Source of the DNA: Candidatus Levyibacteriota bacterium
GTDB taxonomy: Bacteria > Patescibacteriota > Microgenomatia > Levybacterales > UBA12049
DNA length: 25,260 nt
Assembly (NCBI GenBank): GCA_023245475.1
Contig: JAHFKF010000006.1
Location: forward strand, 1-25,260
Direction: 5' to 3'
Shown: positions 1-6,344 of the stretch, in pieces
Layout of the letters: every line of letters starts with the position of its first letter
Position numbering within the stretch: position 1 is the first letter of the stretch
Made by a program: the position numbers and the translations under genes
The notes under the pieces: model-generated
What the model was told of the DNA's origin: nothing
Seen by the model: only the letters and a program-made list of their open reading frames with translations
Database searches by the model: none

Positions 1-340
1 AGAGTAGCTTTATTCCTTCCTTGACACTTGGAAGCATTTTGGCGTATGCAGATACACTCGGTGGCCAGACTCTTGGTGCTGAGTAAAGAATTGCTTCTTT
101 TGAGACCTCCTTTCCGACATTTTTCATTTGCGTACGGAATTTATTGAATGTGTCTGTTACCTCCGGCCCCATACTATTTTCGGGAACTTCTCCAGATCCT
201 CGGAGTCCAAAGAAATGGATAGGAGCAGAACAATCAACTGCTGCCTGAGCGGGAGCTGATGCTACGACCGAGGTCGATGCGACCAGTCCTGCACAGAGCA
301 GGAGTGCGACGAAGAATCGTCGCAACCAACTGACTGGCAT
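1..340 (-). CDS. Secreted cutinase-family serine hydrolase, N-terminal part (runs off left edge)
   Basis: This is the first 113 codons of a minus-strand gene starting at ATG 340; the rest lies left of the window. Residues 1-34 form a textbook signal peptide: WLRR, a hydrophobic core, then APAQAA with likely cleavage before VDCSAP. The mature N-terminus has a Cys and then HFFGLRGSGE, matching the first conserved block of cutinase/Culp enzymes (Cys, beta strand, ARGTxE), which are secreted esterases or lipases. The catalytic GxSxG, Asp and His would lie outside the window, so activity cannot be judged. A Shine-Dalgarno-like AAAGG lies about 8 bases before the ATG, which is rare in this window. 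The first 100 bases are about 60% G+C by hand count, well above the neighbours, suggesting possible acquisition. Bacterial cutinases are best known from Actinobacteria. Family call fairly sure, substrate unknown. Confidence 0.72.
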   Translation of the reverse strand, partial: MPVSWLRRFFVALLLCAGLVASTSVVASAPAQAAVDCSAPIHFFGLRGSGEVPENSMGPEVTDTFNKFRTQMKNVGKEVSKEAILYSAPRVWPPSVSAYAKMLPSVKEGIKLL

Positions 341-670
341 TGTTTTTACCTTTCGTGTTAGGTTGTACCATCTGGTTTATTACTGAACTTGTCTTATAAC
401 TCTCCTTCCGTTATCGTCATTAAACAAAATGAGTAAACCTCCTTTCTCTTGATACTGCATGCAACGGACAAAGTAATGCTTTATCCACTCTATGCAGTAA
501 CAAGGTGAGGAGTCACAGAAAGATTCATAGACTCAGTATTGTATGCCGATGTCAAAGAACTTTCCAAAAGAAAGGAACACACTCAGAGAAATCCAAGGGC
601 TCGTCTCTTCTGGAGTGTGGATTATAGTAAATAATATAGAATAAATCAACCCTGATCTAGTAATTGTGGA
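341..670. other. 330-bp intergenic region upstream of the cutinase-like gene
   Basis: No convincing gene is visible. It should contain the promoter and leader of the cutinase-like gene, transcribed leftward. On the minus strand two Shine-Dalgarno-like stretches occur, GAAAGGAGG at 446-438 and GGAAGGAGA near 410-402. The first precedes a 15-codon TTG-started ORF at 427-380, considered under findings. A weak 5-bp hairpin (CTTTC/GAAAG) lies near 560-574. No tRNA or obvious structured RNA was recognised. Confidence 0.4.
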
Positions 671-1333
671 TTATTCAGTGGATTCTGTCTCCAGACAGCC
701 ACCGAGGCATTCGTGAGATCTGAAGGTTATATTGAGTACTGATTGTCCAGCTTCAACTTTATGTTCCCCAATCTCATCGTCACCATCTGGAGAATATGTT
801 CTATTACTAATTTCTCCATAGAGAGTATCATTATGATCATTTTTCCCTCTGAACACACGATATGGCTGATTTTCATTTACGGTACCACCTGCAAATTCAT
901 AAGATTCGCAATCCTCGAAAGTGCAACGGGGATCATATGTATAGAGAGTATCCCTCATTTTATATCCTTCTGTTTCAAGATATGTTTTTAATTGCACATA
1001 CAAGGAATCTATTGAATCTGAACTTTGAAAGATATAAATAAACGAAGGAATGGTATTATCAAAGCCATCAGCAGCGCCGTTGTATTCATAGATTTTTTTC
1101 AGGTGATGTTCCTTCGCAAACGGCAGCATGCTAGACGCAAGTTTCTTGGCTGGGTTATTGACATGCGTCTCATGTTCCATCTTTGCGAAGAGATAGGTCA
1201 TTTGAATCCAGGGGAAGATAAATTGAGCAAATAAGATACCTGCAACAATGAGCAATCCTCCACCTACAAGCAATGCTTTTATATGCTTTCTCACGAATGT
1301 TCCGGTTGATACCGTTGCTTTCTTACTCTTCAT
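671..1333 (-). CDS. Membrane-anchored protein of unknown function
   Basis: A 220-residue protein that I cannot place in a family. A basic N-terminus (MKSKK, VRKHIK) is followed by one hydrophobic helix at about residues 18-41. The remaining ~175 residues are polar and probably extracytoplasmic, as in a type II or signal-anchor protein. The distal part has four cysteines in two pairs (C137/C142 and C209/C213), which could form disulfides outside the membrane. The start is supported by a -10 like TATACT at 1356-1351 and TTGTTA at 1380-1375 (18-bp spacer), giving a leader of only about 10 bases without a Shine-Dalgarno. It follows the VirD4-like gene in the same direction with an 87-bp gap. A link with that gene is possible but unproven. 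Confidence 0.6.
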   Translation of the reverse strand: MKSKKATVSTGTFVRKHIKALLVGGGLLIVAGILFAQFIFPWIQMTYLFAKMEHETHVNNPAKKLASSMLPFAKEHHLKKIYEYNGAADGFDNTIPSFIYIFQSSDSIDSLYVQLKTYLETEGYKMRDTLYTYDPRCTFEDCESYEFAGGTVNENQPYRVFRGKNDHNDTLYGEISNRTYSPDGDDEIGEHKVEAGQSVLNITFRSHECLGGCLETESTE

Positions 1334-1420
1334 ATTGTTCTATACAAATTAGTATACCCTGTTTTTTGCGATGATAACAAGAGGTATTTTGCGTTTGGGA
1401 TTACCAAGAAAGAGTATGGA

Positions 1421-3652
1421 TTAGTCAGTAATTTTTCTGTAGTAGTTTCTGTACGATTGTTTGATGACGTTTGCTCTATTCTGATTTTTATTATTGGGCA
1501 ACGGCAATGTTTTGCAGAGAAACGGTGCTTGCGTCATGCCATCAATTGCCATTTTGAGGATCGCCTCATGCTTATTGAGGGCAAGCAAATCCTCTTCCTT
1601 AAATCGTTCTTTGAATTCTTTGGTCATAAAGGTTGCGTCATCAGCTCCGACAAGAAATGACAGCATTGTACCGGCATTGCCAAAGATAGCAGCTCGGACG
1701 TCTTCTGGGACTTGGGCAATATATTGATTTGCAAGAATCAGATTGAGTCGGTATTTCCGTGCTTCTGAGAGGATCTTGATGAAACTACTTGTGGCAAAAT
1801 TTTGGAACTCATCAACATAAAGATAAAAGTCTTTACGTTCTGATTCATGTATAGTAACCCGCTGCATTGCTGCTAGTTGTAGTTTTGTAATGATCATTGC
1901 TCCAAGCAGTGCCGCATTATCCTCTCCCAGTTTTCCTTGTGGCAGATGCAACAGGACAATCTTTCCTTCATCCATAATTTTTTGAAGATTAATTGTCGAT
2001 TTATACTCTTGCAAGATATTGCGGACAAACCGACTGCTGATAAACTGTCCAACTTTATTAAGAATTGGAGAAATAGCTTCTGATCTCAGGCGTGGTTGCA
2101 TATTGGCAAACTCATCATTCCAGAAACTGAGCAGGACTGGATCTGTCACATGCATAAGTGCATTGGCTCGGAAGGCATCGTCTGTAAGAAGACGTGGGAT
2201 AACAAGCATTGTTGGCTGAGGAAGTTTGATTGCTGTAAGCAGTGTATTTCGGAGGATATACTCCAGCCGTGGCCCCCATGAATTGCCGTAGAGTTTATGA
2301 AAGATGGCAACAATCCCTGAGACAACTAACTCTTGTTGGGATGGATCTGTGGTTTCAAGTGGATTCAGGGTAAATGAATGAGTGTCATCAGCCGGGTTCA
2401 AATACACTACATCGTTGATTCGGTGACTTGGGATATAGTCAAGAAGTGTTTCGCAGAGATCCCCATGCGGATCAATAACACATATCCCCTTTCCTGCTCG
2501 TATATCACTTATTGCCATATTTGCAATAAGCGTTGATTTCCCAACGCCTGTTTTTCCAATGATATACATATGCCGTCTGCGATCATCTGATTTAATACCA
2601 AACGTGACCTGTCTGTTTTTGAATTCACACTCTGCAAAGAAGTTGCTGCCTTCGTCGTTTTCCGAGTCACTGATTGCAAGATCGCTTGGCGGTTCGGAGA
2701 GAATCGTTTTGTGCCAAGAAAGGTGTGGAATGGTTGCAACGGATTGTGTGGGAAAATGATACACAGTTGCCAATTCTTCAATGTTAAGAATTTGTTGTGG
2801 CATGAAATGGCGAGATCTTTTCAGCATGGCACTTAGGAGTCTTTGTTTTTGCCAGAGGTAAGGACGCCGTAATATCAGTCGATTGCCTGAAGGATTACTG
2901 ACTGTCGAGAAACTATGAGCGACTTGTTGTACCAGCTGTCTACTCCGTTTTTCAGAAGTGCTCCCGACAGCGATTCGTAAAGCTGTTTTGAATCCATCCA
3001 TTGCAACTTTTTCTTTGATTGCCGTACTATGTGGATTACTTTGGCTTGTCCCTGTTGCATTGGTTGTTTTTGCTTGCGCTGTCTGTTGTCCATGATCTTG
3101 CCAGGTTTTACCAGTTGGGACAAGAAGCAATTGTACGACAATCATATCCTGGGGCTCTGCTTTAGCGAGTAGGCCGAGGAGTGCTGTCATAGAGTCAATT
3201 TCTTTGAACTCTTTAAACGTTCGTAAGGGATACAAGGATCCGTGAGCAAGTTTTAATTGTCCGAGAGAGATATTCTGTTCATCTTTTAGTAGTTGTGGTA
3301 AATAATCATCTGCTTGTGCGATCAACGCCTTTGGATAGTTGGCAAGGATTTGGCTTTCAACAAAGGTCTGGTAGTCTTTGGGGATAGAGATGAAGCAATG
3401 AATGTGTTGCTGTATGACGGCCAATTCTAAACTAAGTGCTATCCCCTGCTTTATCCCTGGAATGATCATTCTTTTGAGATCGATGAAGCTTGCCAAAAGC
3501 TGCATCATTGCCTCGGGAGTTTCTTCACCTGTGCGTGATGTTGTAATTTCTAATAAAACACGGGTGTTCATATTATGTAATTGTAGCAAAAGTGAGGTTC
3601 TTTCTGTCAATGATTTATTCAACCATTCAGGTATGGATTGAGTTGTGTTCAT
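1421..3652 (-). CDS. VirD4/TraG-like type IV coupling ATPase (HerA/FtsK superfamily)
   Basis: A 743-residue P-loop ATPase. The N-terminal ~340 residues are poorly conserved. The motor domain follows, with Walker A GKTGVGKS at 366-373, then IDPHGDL, and Walker B YLYVDEF (acidic DE at 614-615) followed by QNFATSS and a downstream ILANQYIAQ stretch. This order is typical of VirD4/TraG/TraD coupling proteins and HerA-type DNA pumps. Large proteins of this kind are common in CPR genomes and are often discussed with type IV pili or DNA transfer. No VirB4, relaxase or pilin gene lies nearby, so the process served is unknown. I chose ATG 3652, not the in-frame ATG at 3685 (11 residues longer): TATCAT lies 14 bases upstream of 3652, and the longer form would overlap the divergent gene start at 3678. 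No transmembrane segment is obvious. Confidence 0.85.
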   Translation of the reverse strand: MNTTQSIPEWLNKSLTERTSLLLQLHNMNTRVLLEITTSRTGEETPEAMMQLLASFIDLKRMIIPGIKQGIALSLELAVIQQHIHCFISIPKDYQTFVESQILANYPKALIAQADDYLPQLLKDEQNISLGQLKLAHGSLYPLRTFKEFKEIDSMTALLGLLAKAEPQDMIVVQLLLVPTGKTWQDHGQQTAQAKTTNATGTSQSNPHSTAIKEKVAMDGFKTALRIAVGSTSEKRSRQLVQQVAHSFSTVSNPSGNRLILRRPYLWQKQRLLSAMLKRSRHFMPQQILNIEELATVYHFPTQSVATIPHLSWHKTILSEPPSDLAISDSENDEGSNFFAECEFKNRQVTFGIKSDDRRRHMYIIGKTGVGKSTLIANMAISDIRAGKGICVIDPHGDLCETLLDYIPSHRINDVVYLNPADDTHSFTLNPLETTDPSQQELVVSGIVAIFHKLYGNSWGPRLEYILRNTLLTAIKLPQPTMLVIPRLLTDDAFRANALMHVTDPVLLSFWNDEFANMQPRLRSEAISPILNKVGQFISSRFVRNILQEYKSTINLQKIMDEGKIVLLHLPQGKLGEDNAALLGAMIITKLQLAAMQRVTIHESERKDFYLYVDEFQNFATSSFIKILSEARKYRLNLILANQYIAQVPEDVRAAIFGNAGTMLSFLVGADDATFMTKEFKERFKEEDLLALNKHEAILKMAIDGMTQAPFLCKTLPLPNNKNQNRANVIKQSYRNYYRKITD

Positions 3653-3665
3653 GTTGAAAACTCGA

Positions 3666-3671
3666 TATGAT
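3666..3671 (+). promoter_or_regulatory. -10 element 6 bases before the start at 3678
   Basis: TATGAT at 3666-3671 with TTGTGT at 3643-3648 (17-bp spacer) puts the expected transcript start at or near the A of ATG 3678. On the opposite strand TATCAT (3673-3668) is a -10 candidate for the VirD4-like gene, so the two divergent promoters overlap. Confidence 0.5.
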
Positions 3672-3677
3672 ACATCT

Positions 3678-4013
3678 ATGCTCATATGGACGCATCATGC
3701 CAAAAAGCAACTGCTTGATAGAAAATTCCCCCAATTCTTTGTTGAGAGGACGATTGCAATTCCTGACACGAAAGTAGCGGGGCGGGAAAAAGGAACGACA
3801 GAATATCAAAAGCGGTTTGATACCTCCATTGTGACTGTCATTGGGACTCGGAACGACCAAAACGAACTAGTTATTGTCTCGTGTTGGATTGATCCTCCAC
3901 GTCCTGGAACCAGAGATGCCAAGAAAAAAGCAGCATATCATGCATATCAACGAGCAGGATTCTGGGGAAAGGTATGGATAACACTTAAGCGGCAGTTTGG
4001 ATTGAGTTACTAA
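3678..4013 (+). CDS. DUF4258-like small protein
   Basis: A 111-residue protein. The opening WTHHAKKQLLDRKF, then a stretch ending in PD, a Tyr/Lys-rich strand and a TVIGTRN-like strand resemble the DUF4258 fold, a small domain often associated with toxin-like or mobile contexts. The C-terminal ~35 residues are basic (RDAKKKAAYHAYQRAG), suggesting nucleic-acid contact. ATG 3678 is preferred over the upstream in-frame ATGs at 3645 and 3651 because TATGAT ends 6 bases before it and the longer forms would run into the divergent gene. It is transcribed divergently from the VirD4-like ATPase with 25 bp between starts, so the pair may be co-controlled. No antitoxin-like partner is visible. The family call rests on pattern only. 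Confidence 0.6.
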   Translation: MLIWTHHAKKQLLDRKFPQFFVERTIAIPDTKVAGREKGTTEYQKRFDTSIVTVIGTRNDQNELVIVSCWIDPPRPGTRDAKKKAAYHAYQRAGFWGKVWITLKRQFGLSY

Positions 4014-4064
4014 AGTGGGTGAGTTGTAGTCAGAGATAAAAATCTGAAAGATTATTTGCTTACC

Positions 4065-4598
4065 TTATTTGCGAGATTCAATACCCGTTTTTAATGATTT
4101 GTAGGTCTCAACAACCCCTGCATAGAGCAAATATTTGTCTCTACGATATCTACTCATCTCATCAATAGCATCACCAAATACTGAATCTGCTTTGGTAATT
4201 TCTCCCATCTTAGAAGCATAGTGTTCGCCTAACTTTACGTTAGTTTTTTTCAGCTCTTCCAATTTCGCAATGCGAGCCTTTTGCTGCTCCTTTATTTTGA
4301 GAGAAGAGAGTAGTGGGATAGTTTGATCTACCTCAGCAACTTGATGCCGAACAATTCGATGTGTCCACAAAACTCCTTCCGCAAAACTAGAATCAGAACG
4401 GCCGGTTAGCATAACTCCATACTCGATCAAAGTGCTATTGAGGAAAGAATTAGCTACTTGTAGGTGTTGAGCTTCTATAAGCATTGCTTGTACTGGATCT
4501 CTAGCGATTTCCGCAAGAGCCCTTCTGGCAGCTTCTTGCGATACCGGGAAAATTGATTTCTCACGAGTTGGTTCCACTGGTTTTGGTTTCTCTGACAT
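4065..4598 (-). CDS. Unknown helical cytoplasmic protein
   Basis: A 177-residue protein with no recognised family, no signal peptide and no membrane helix. It is charged and probably mostly alpha-helical. The stretch LKIKEQQKARIAKLEELKKT (about residues 102-121) is a likely coiled coil, and the tail is rich in Arg, Lys and Tyr. It converges with the DUF4258-like gene, 51 bp apart, and stands alone. Its promoter is one of the best in the window (see 4607-4635) and supports ATG 4598 as the start. Confidence 0.6.
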   Translation of the reverse strand: MSEKPKPVEPTREKSIFPVSQEAARRALAEIARDPVQAMLIEAQHLQVANSFLNSTLIEYGVMLTGRSDSSFAEGVLWTHRIVRHQVAEVDQTIPLLSSLKIKEQQKARIAKLEELKKTNVKLGEHYASKMGEITKADSVFGDAIDEMSRYRRDKYLLYAGVVETYKSLKTGIESRK

Positions 4599-4606
4599 AT
4601 CCGCAA

Positions 4607-4635
4607 ATAATAGGTGATGTATATAATCTTGTCAA
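4607..4635 (-). promoter_or_regulatory. Sigma70-type promoter, near-leaderless start at 4598
   Basis: On the minus strand TTGACA (4635-4630), a 17-bp spacer, then TATTAT (4612-4607), 8 bases before ATG 4598. The predicted transcript begins at or next to the start codon, and no Shine-Dalgarno is present. Confidence 0.7.
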
Positions 4636-4714
4636 GAGATACGCTGCATGTCTGATATAACACAAAACGAAATTGTGGATTGCTGTGAGTCGTTGGTTAA
4701 AATCGAGGTTAAGA

Positions 4715-5287
4715 TTACTCCAATTCACCCATGAAATAGTTGACTCCACGAGCCCAACTGCCATTGCTGGAAGGTGTGTACATACTCATAATTGCATCAG
4801 GAGTTGTGAGTCCTCTCTCTCGGTAACGGGTTGCTAGCGCTTTGGTTACCGTATAAATCCCCTCTTTGTAGTCCTTAAACCGAGTTACCGTTTTACCGTA
4901 AATACCAAAGCCCCAACAGTTATATGAATCATACGGAATGGTTTTGCACAGACCGGATTCTTGCATGGCGATAGCTGGAATAAAACGAAAATCAAGGCCA
5001 AATTCATCTGCCGCAGCGACGATATCTCCTGCATATGGTTCGAGTGGTGAATGATATCTTCTCAAGAATTGCCGAAGTTTTTCTTCACGTCCATCTTCCT
5101 CTGTGATCTCGGCGGTAAAGATATTTTGATTGGTCGGCAAGGCAGCGTAGGCAACTGTTCTATCTTTGGCGAGGAAGTATTCATCTGAAGAATGATAGCG
5201 ATACAAGGCTAAAGCTAAGATGAGAGCGAAGACAAACCCTACGAGGGTAAAGCCAAATAAACCTGTGACAAAAAGGAACTTTCTCAT
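4715..5287 (-). CDS. Membrane-anchored lysozyme-like / lytic transglycosylase-like protein
   Basis: A 190-residue protein. MRKF and a hydrophobic helix at about residues 4-28 form a signal anchor or signal peptide. The C-terminal ~120 residues look like a lysozyme-like fold: DIVAAADEFGLDFRFIPAIA, then MQESGLC with the candidate catalytic Glu, then NCWGFGIYG, then a helix-rich stretch. This matches small glucosaminidase/SLT-type murein hydrolases acting on peptidoglycan outside the membrane. ATG 5287 is chosen because AAGGAA lies about 8 bases upstream. A longer frame from TTG 5332 would place its start codon inside the TTGACA -35 box. It sits divergently from the tRNA-Leu pair. Role inferred: cell-wall remodelling. 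Confidence 0.68.
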   Translation of the reverse strand: MRKFLFVTGLFGFTLVGFVFALILALALYRYHSSDEYFLAKDRTVAYAALPTNQNIFTAEITEEDGREEKLRQFLRRYHSPLEPYAGDIVAAADEFGLDFRFIPAIAMQESGLCKTIPYDSYNCWGFGIYGKTVTRFKDYKEGIYTVTKALATRYRERGLTTPDAIMSMYTPSSNGSWARGVNYFMGELE

Positions 5288-5303
5288 ACAATTTTCCTTT
5301 TCC

Positions 5304-5354
5304 ATCGTGACAAAAAAGTACGCGATTGTCAAGCAGCATGCTTTTTGGTAAAAT
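5304..5354. promoter_or_regulatory. Overlapping divergent promoters sharing a -35 region
   Basis: Plus strand: TTGTCA (5326-5331), 17 bp, TAAAAT (5349-5354), facing the tRNA-Leu genes. Minus strand: TTGACA (5332-5327), 17 bp, CACGAT (5309-5304), facing the lysozyme-like gene. The two -35 boxes are almost the same bases read in opposite directions, so polymerase binding should be mutually exclusive. Confidence 0.55.
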
Positions 5355-5360
5355 CAAAAA

Positions 5361-5394
5361 GCAACTGAGAGCTCAGAACGGAGATCGGAGAACT
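5361..5394 (-). repeat. Degenerate 7-bp repeat tract, copy 1
   Basis: Read on the minus strand this is about five 7-base units: AGTTCTC, CGATCTC, CGTTCTG, AGCTCTC, AGTTGC. It lies between the predicted tRNA promoter and tRNA-Leu(CAG), and is inverted relative to the tract at 5580-5607. Confidence 0.6.
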
Positions 5395-5420
5395 AGATGC
5401 AAGAGCACAATTGGTTTTTA

Positions 5421-5448
5421 AGTTCTAAGTTGTTAGTTTTCAGTTTTT
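5421..5448 (+). repeat. Degenerate 7-bp repeat tract, copy 2
   Basis: Four consecutive units: AGTTCTA, AGTTGTT, AGTTTTC, AGTTTTT. Same period and AGTT core as the neighbouring tracts, decaying into a T-run just before tRNA-Leu(CAG). Confidence 0.55.
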
Positions 5449-5464
5449 TTGCTTAGCAAAGAGC

Positions 5465-5547
5465 GCCCAGGTGGCGGAATGGTAGACGCGCTAGTTTCAG
5501 GTACTAGTGCCTGCAAGGGTGTGGAGGTTCGAGTCCTCTCTTGGGCA
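5465..5547 (+). tRNA. tRNA-Leu (anticodon CAG)
   Basis: The acceptor stem GCCCAGG pairs with CTTGGGC (one G-U), with discriminator A at 5547. The anticodon stem CTAGT/ACTAG encloses loop TTCAGGT, giving CAG for CUG codons. The long variable arm and D arm are typical of tRNA-Leu, and the T loop is TTCGAGT. CCA is not encoded (A is followed by CTA), so a CCA-adding enzyme is required. About 83 nt; first of two adjacent Leu tRNAs. Confidence 0.95.
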
Positions 5548-5579
5548 CTAGACCCGCTAATCGGTTAGAACATTCATAA

Positions 5580-5607
5580 AGTTCTCCGTTCTCAGTTCTG
5601 GGTTCTT
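5580..5607 (+). repeat. Degenerate 7-bp repeat tract, copy 3
   Basis: Units AGTTCTC, CGTTCTC, AGTTCTG, GGTTCTT between the two tRNA-Leu genes. The first 21 bases are close to the reverse complement of tract 1, so tRNA-Leu(CAG) is bracketed by imperfect inverted repeats about 190 bp apart. Confidence 0.6.
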
Positions 5608-5618
5608 CGGTTCGTTAT

Positions 5619-5701
5619 GCGGATGTGGTGAAATGGTATACACGCTACCTTGAGGTGGTAGTGCCAGAAATGGTGTGGAGGTTCAACTCCTCTCATCCGC
5701 A
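5619..5701 (+). tRNA. tRNA-Leu (anticodon GAG)
   Basis: Acceptor GCGGATG pairs with CATCCGC, discriminator A at 5701. The anticodon stem CTACC/GGTAG encloses TTGAGGT, giving GAG for CUY codons. A long variable arm identifies it as Leu, and the T loop is TTCAACT. CCA is not encoded. It lies 71 bp after tRNA-Leu(CAG) with no separate promoter seen, so co-transcription is likely. Confidence 0.95.
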
Positions 5702-5751
5702 CTAGTTTAAAATCAAAATTAACCTCTGGAGAAGAAACAGTTGGGTTATCG

Positions 5752-6255
5752 TTAGTATCGGCTTTTTGGTTTTTGTACGTGCCACATTTTTGCCCTGAAT
5801 GTCATGTCTGAATCAGGACGTGTTAACTTCAAATCTTCAGCAAGACTAGCAATGTCTTGTCCACTCAGAGGCTTAGCCCTTTGTTCTACAGAGAAATTTG
5901 CTCCTCCGCGTTTTTCCCATTCTTGCACAACATCATCGCCGATTTTAGTTGACAATATACCAAACACAACCTTCTTCCCAGAGTCTGTAAAGGCATGTAA
6001 CTCCCCAAGTTGCCTTGTGTGTTTATCGAGCCAATATACAGAAGTAGACTCTTCCATTCCTGTGCCGGGTTTCGTATCGTTGCTCACATATGCCTGAAGA
6101 CTACCGTCTGGATTTCCCACGGTTACAAATGTACTTGATTCCTCTGTGCGATTATCTTTAAAGAAGTCTACACCGTTTCCTTCAAGAATACCCGTTAGTA
6201 CAGGGATTATCGTATGGCCCTTTTGTTCACCACCTCTTTCAAATTCTGCATTCAT
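5752..6255 (-). CDS. Unknown protein
   Basis: A 167-residue soluble protein with no family I recognise. It has no signal peptide and no membrane helix. Its middle is beta-rich (STFVTVGNPDGSLQAYVS, then YWLDKHTRQLGELHAF), and the C-terminal third has a small helical segment (QDIASLAEDL). The start at 6255 is supported by an extended -10 (TG-A-TAAAAT) ending 6 bases before the ATG, the same arrangement as other solitary genes here. It converges on the tRNA-Leu pair and lies downstream of the sugar operon, but has its own promoter. Confidence 0.55.
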   Translation of the reverse strand: MNAEFERGGEQKGHTIIPVLTGILEGNGVDFFKDNRTEESSTFVTVGNPDGSLQAYVSNDTKPGTGMEESTSVYWLDKHTRQLGELHAFTDSGKKVVFGILSTKIGDDVVQEWEKRGGANFSVEQRAKPLSGQDIASLAEDLKLTRPDSDMTFRAKMWHVQKPKSRY

Positions 6256-6261
6256 GAGAGT

Positions 6262-6267
6262 ATTTTA
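6262..6267 (-). promoter_or_regulatory. Extended -10 element, leaderless start at 6255
   Basis: Minus-strand TGATAAAAT (extended -10; TAAAAT at 6267-6262), then 6 bases, then ATG 6255. No good -35 is seen, consistent with an extended -10 promoter. Confidence 0.5.
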
Positions 6268-6344
6268 TCATAGAAGTCAAACTCTCCATGCTTGATCATA
6301 CGACTCTCTTTGCTACAGTGCAAAATAAATCCTGACGCTATATT

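Noticed and set aside
743..1234. Plus-strand frames opposite the membrane-anchored unknown
   Set aside because: Antisense shadows. The minus-strand frame has a clean membrane helix and its own promoter.
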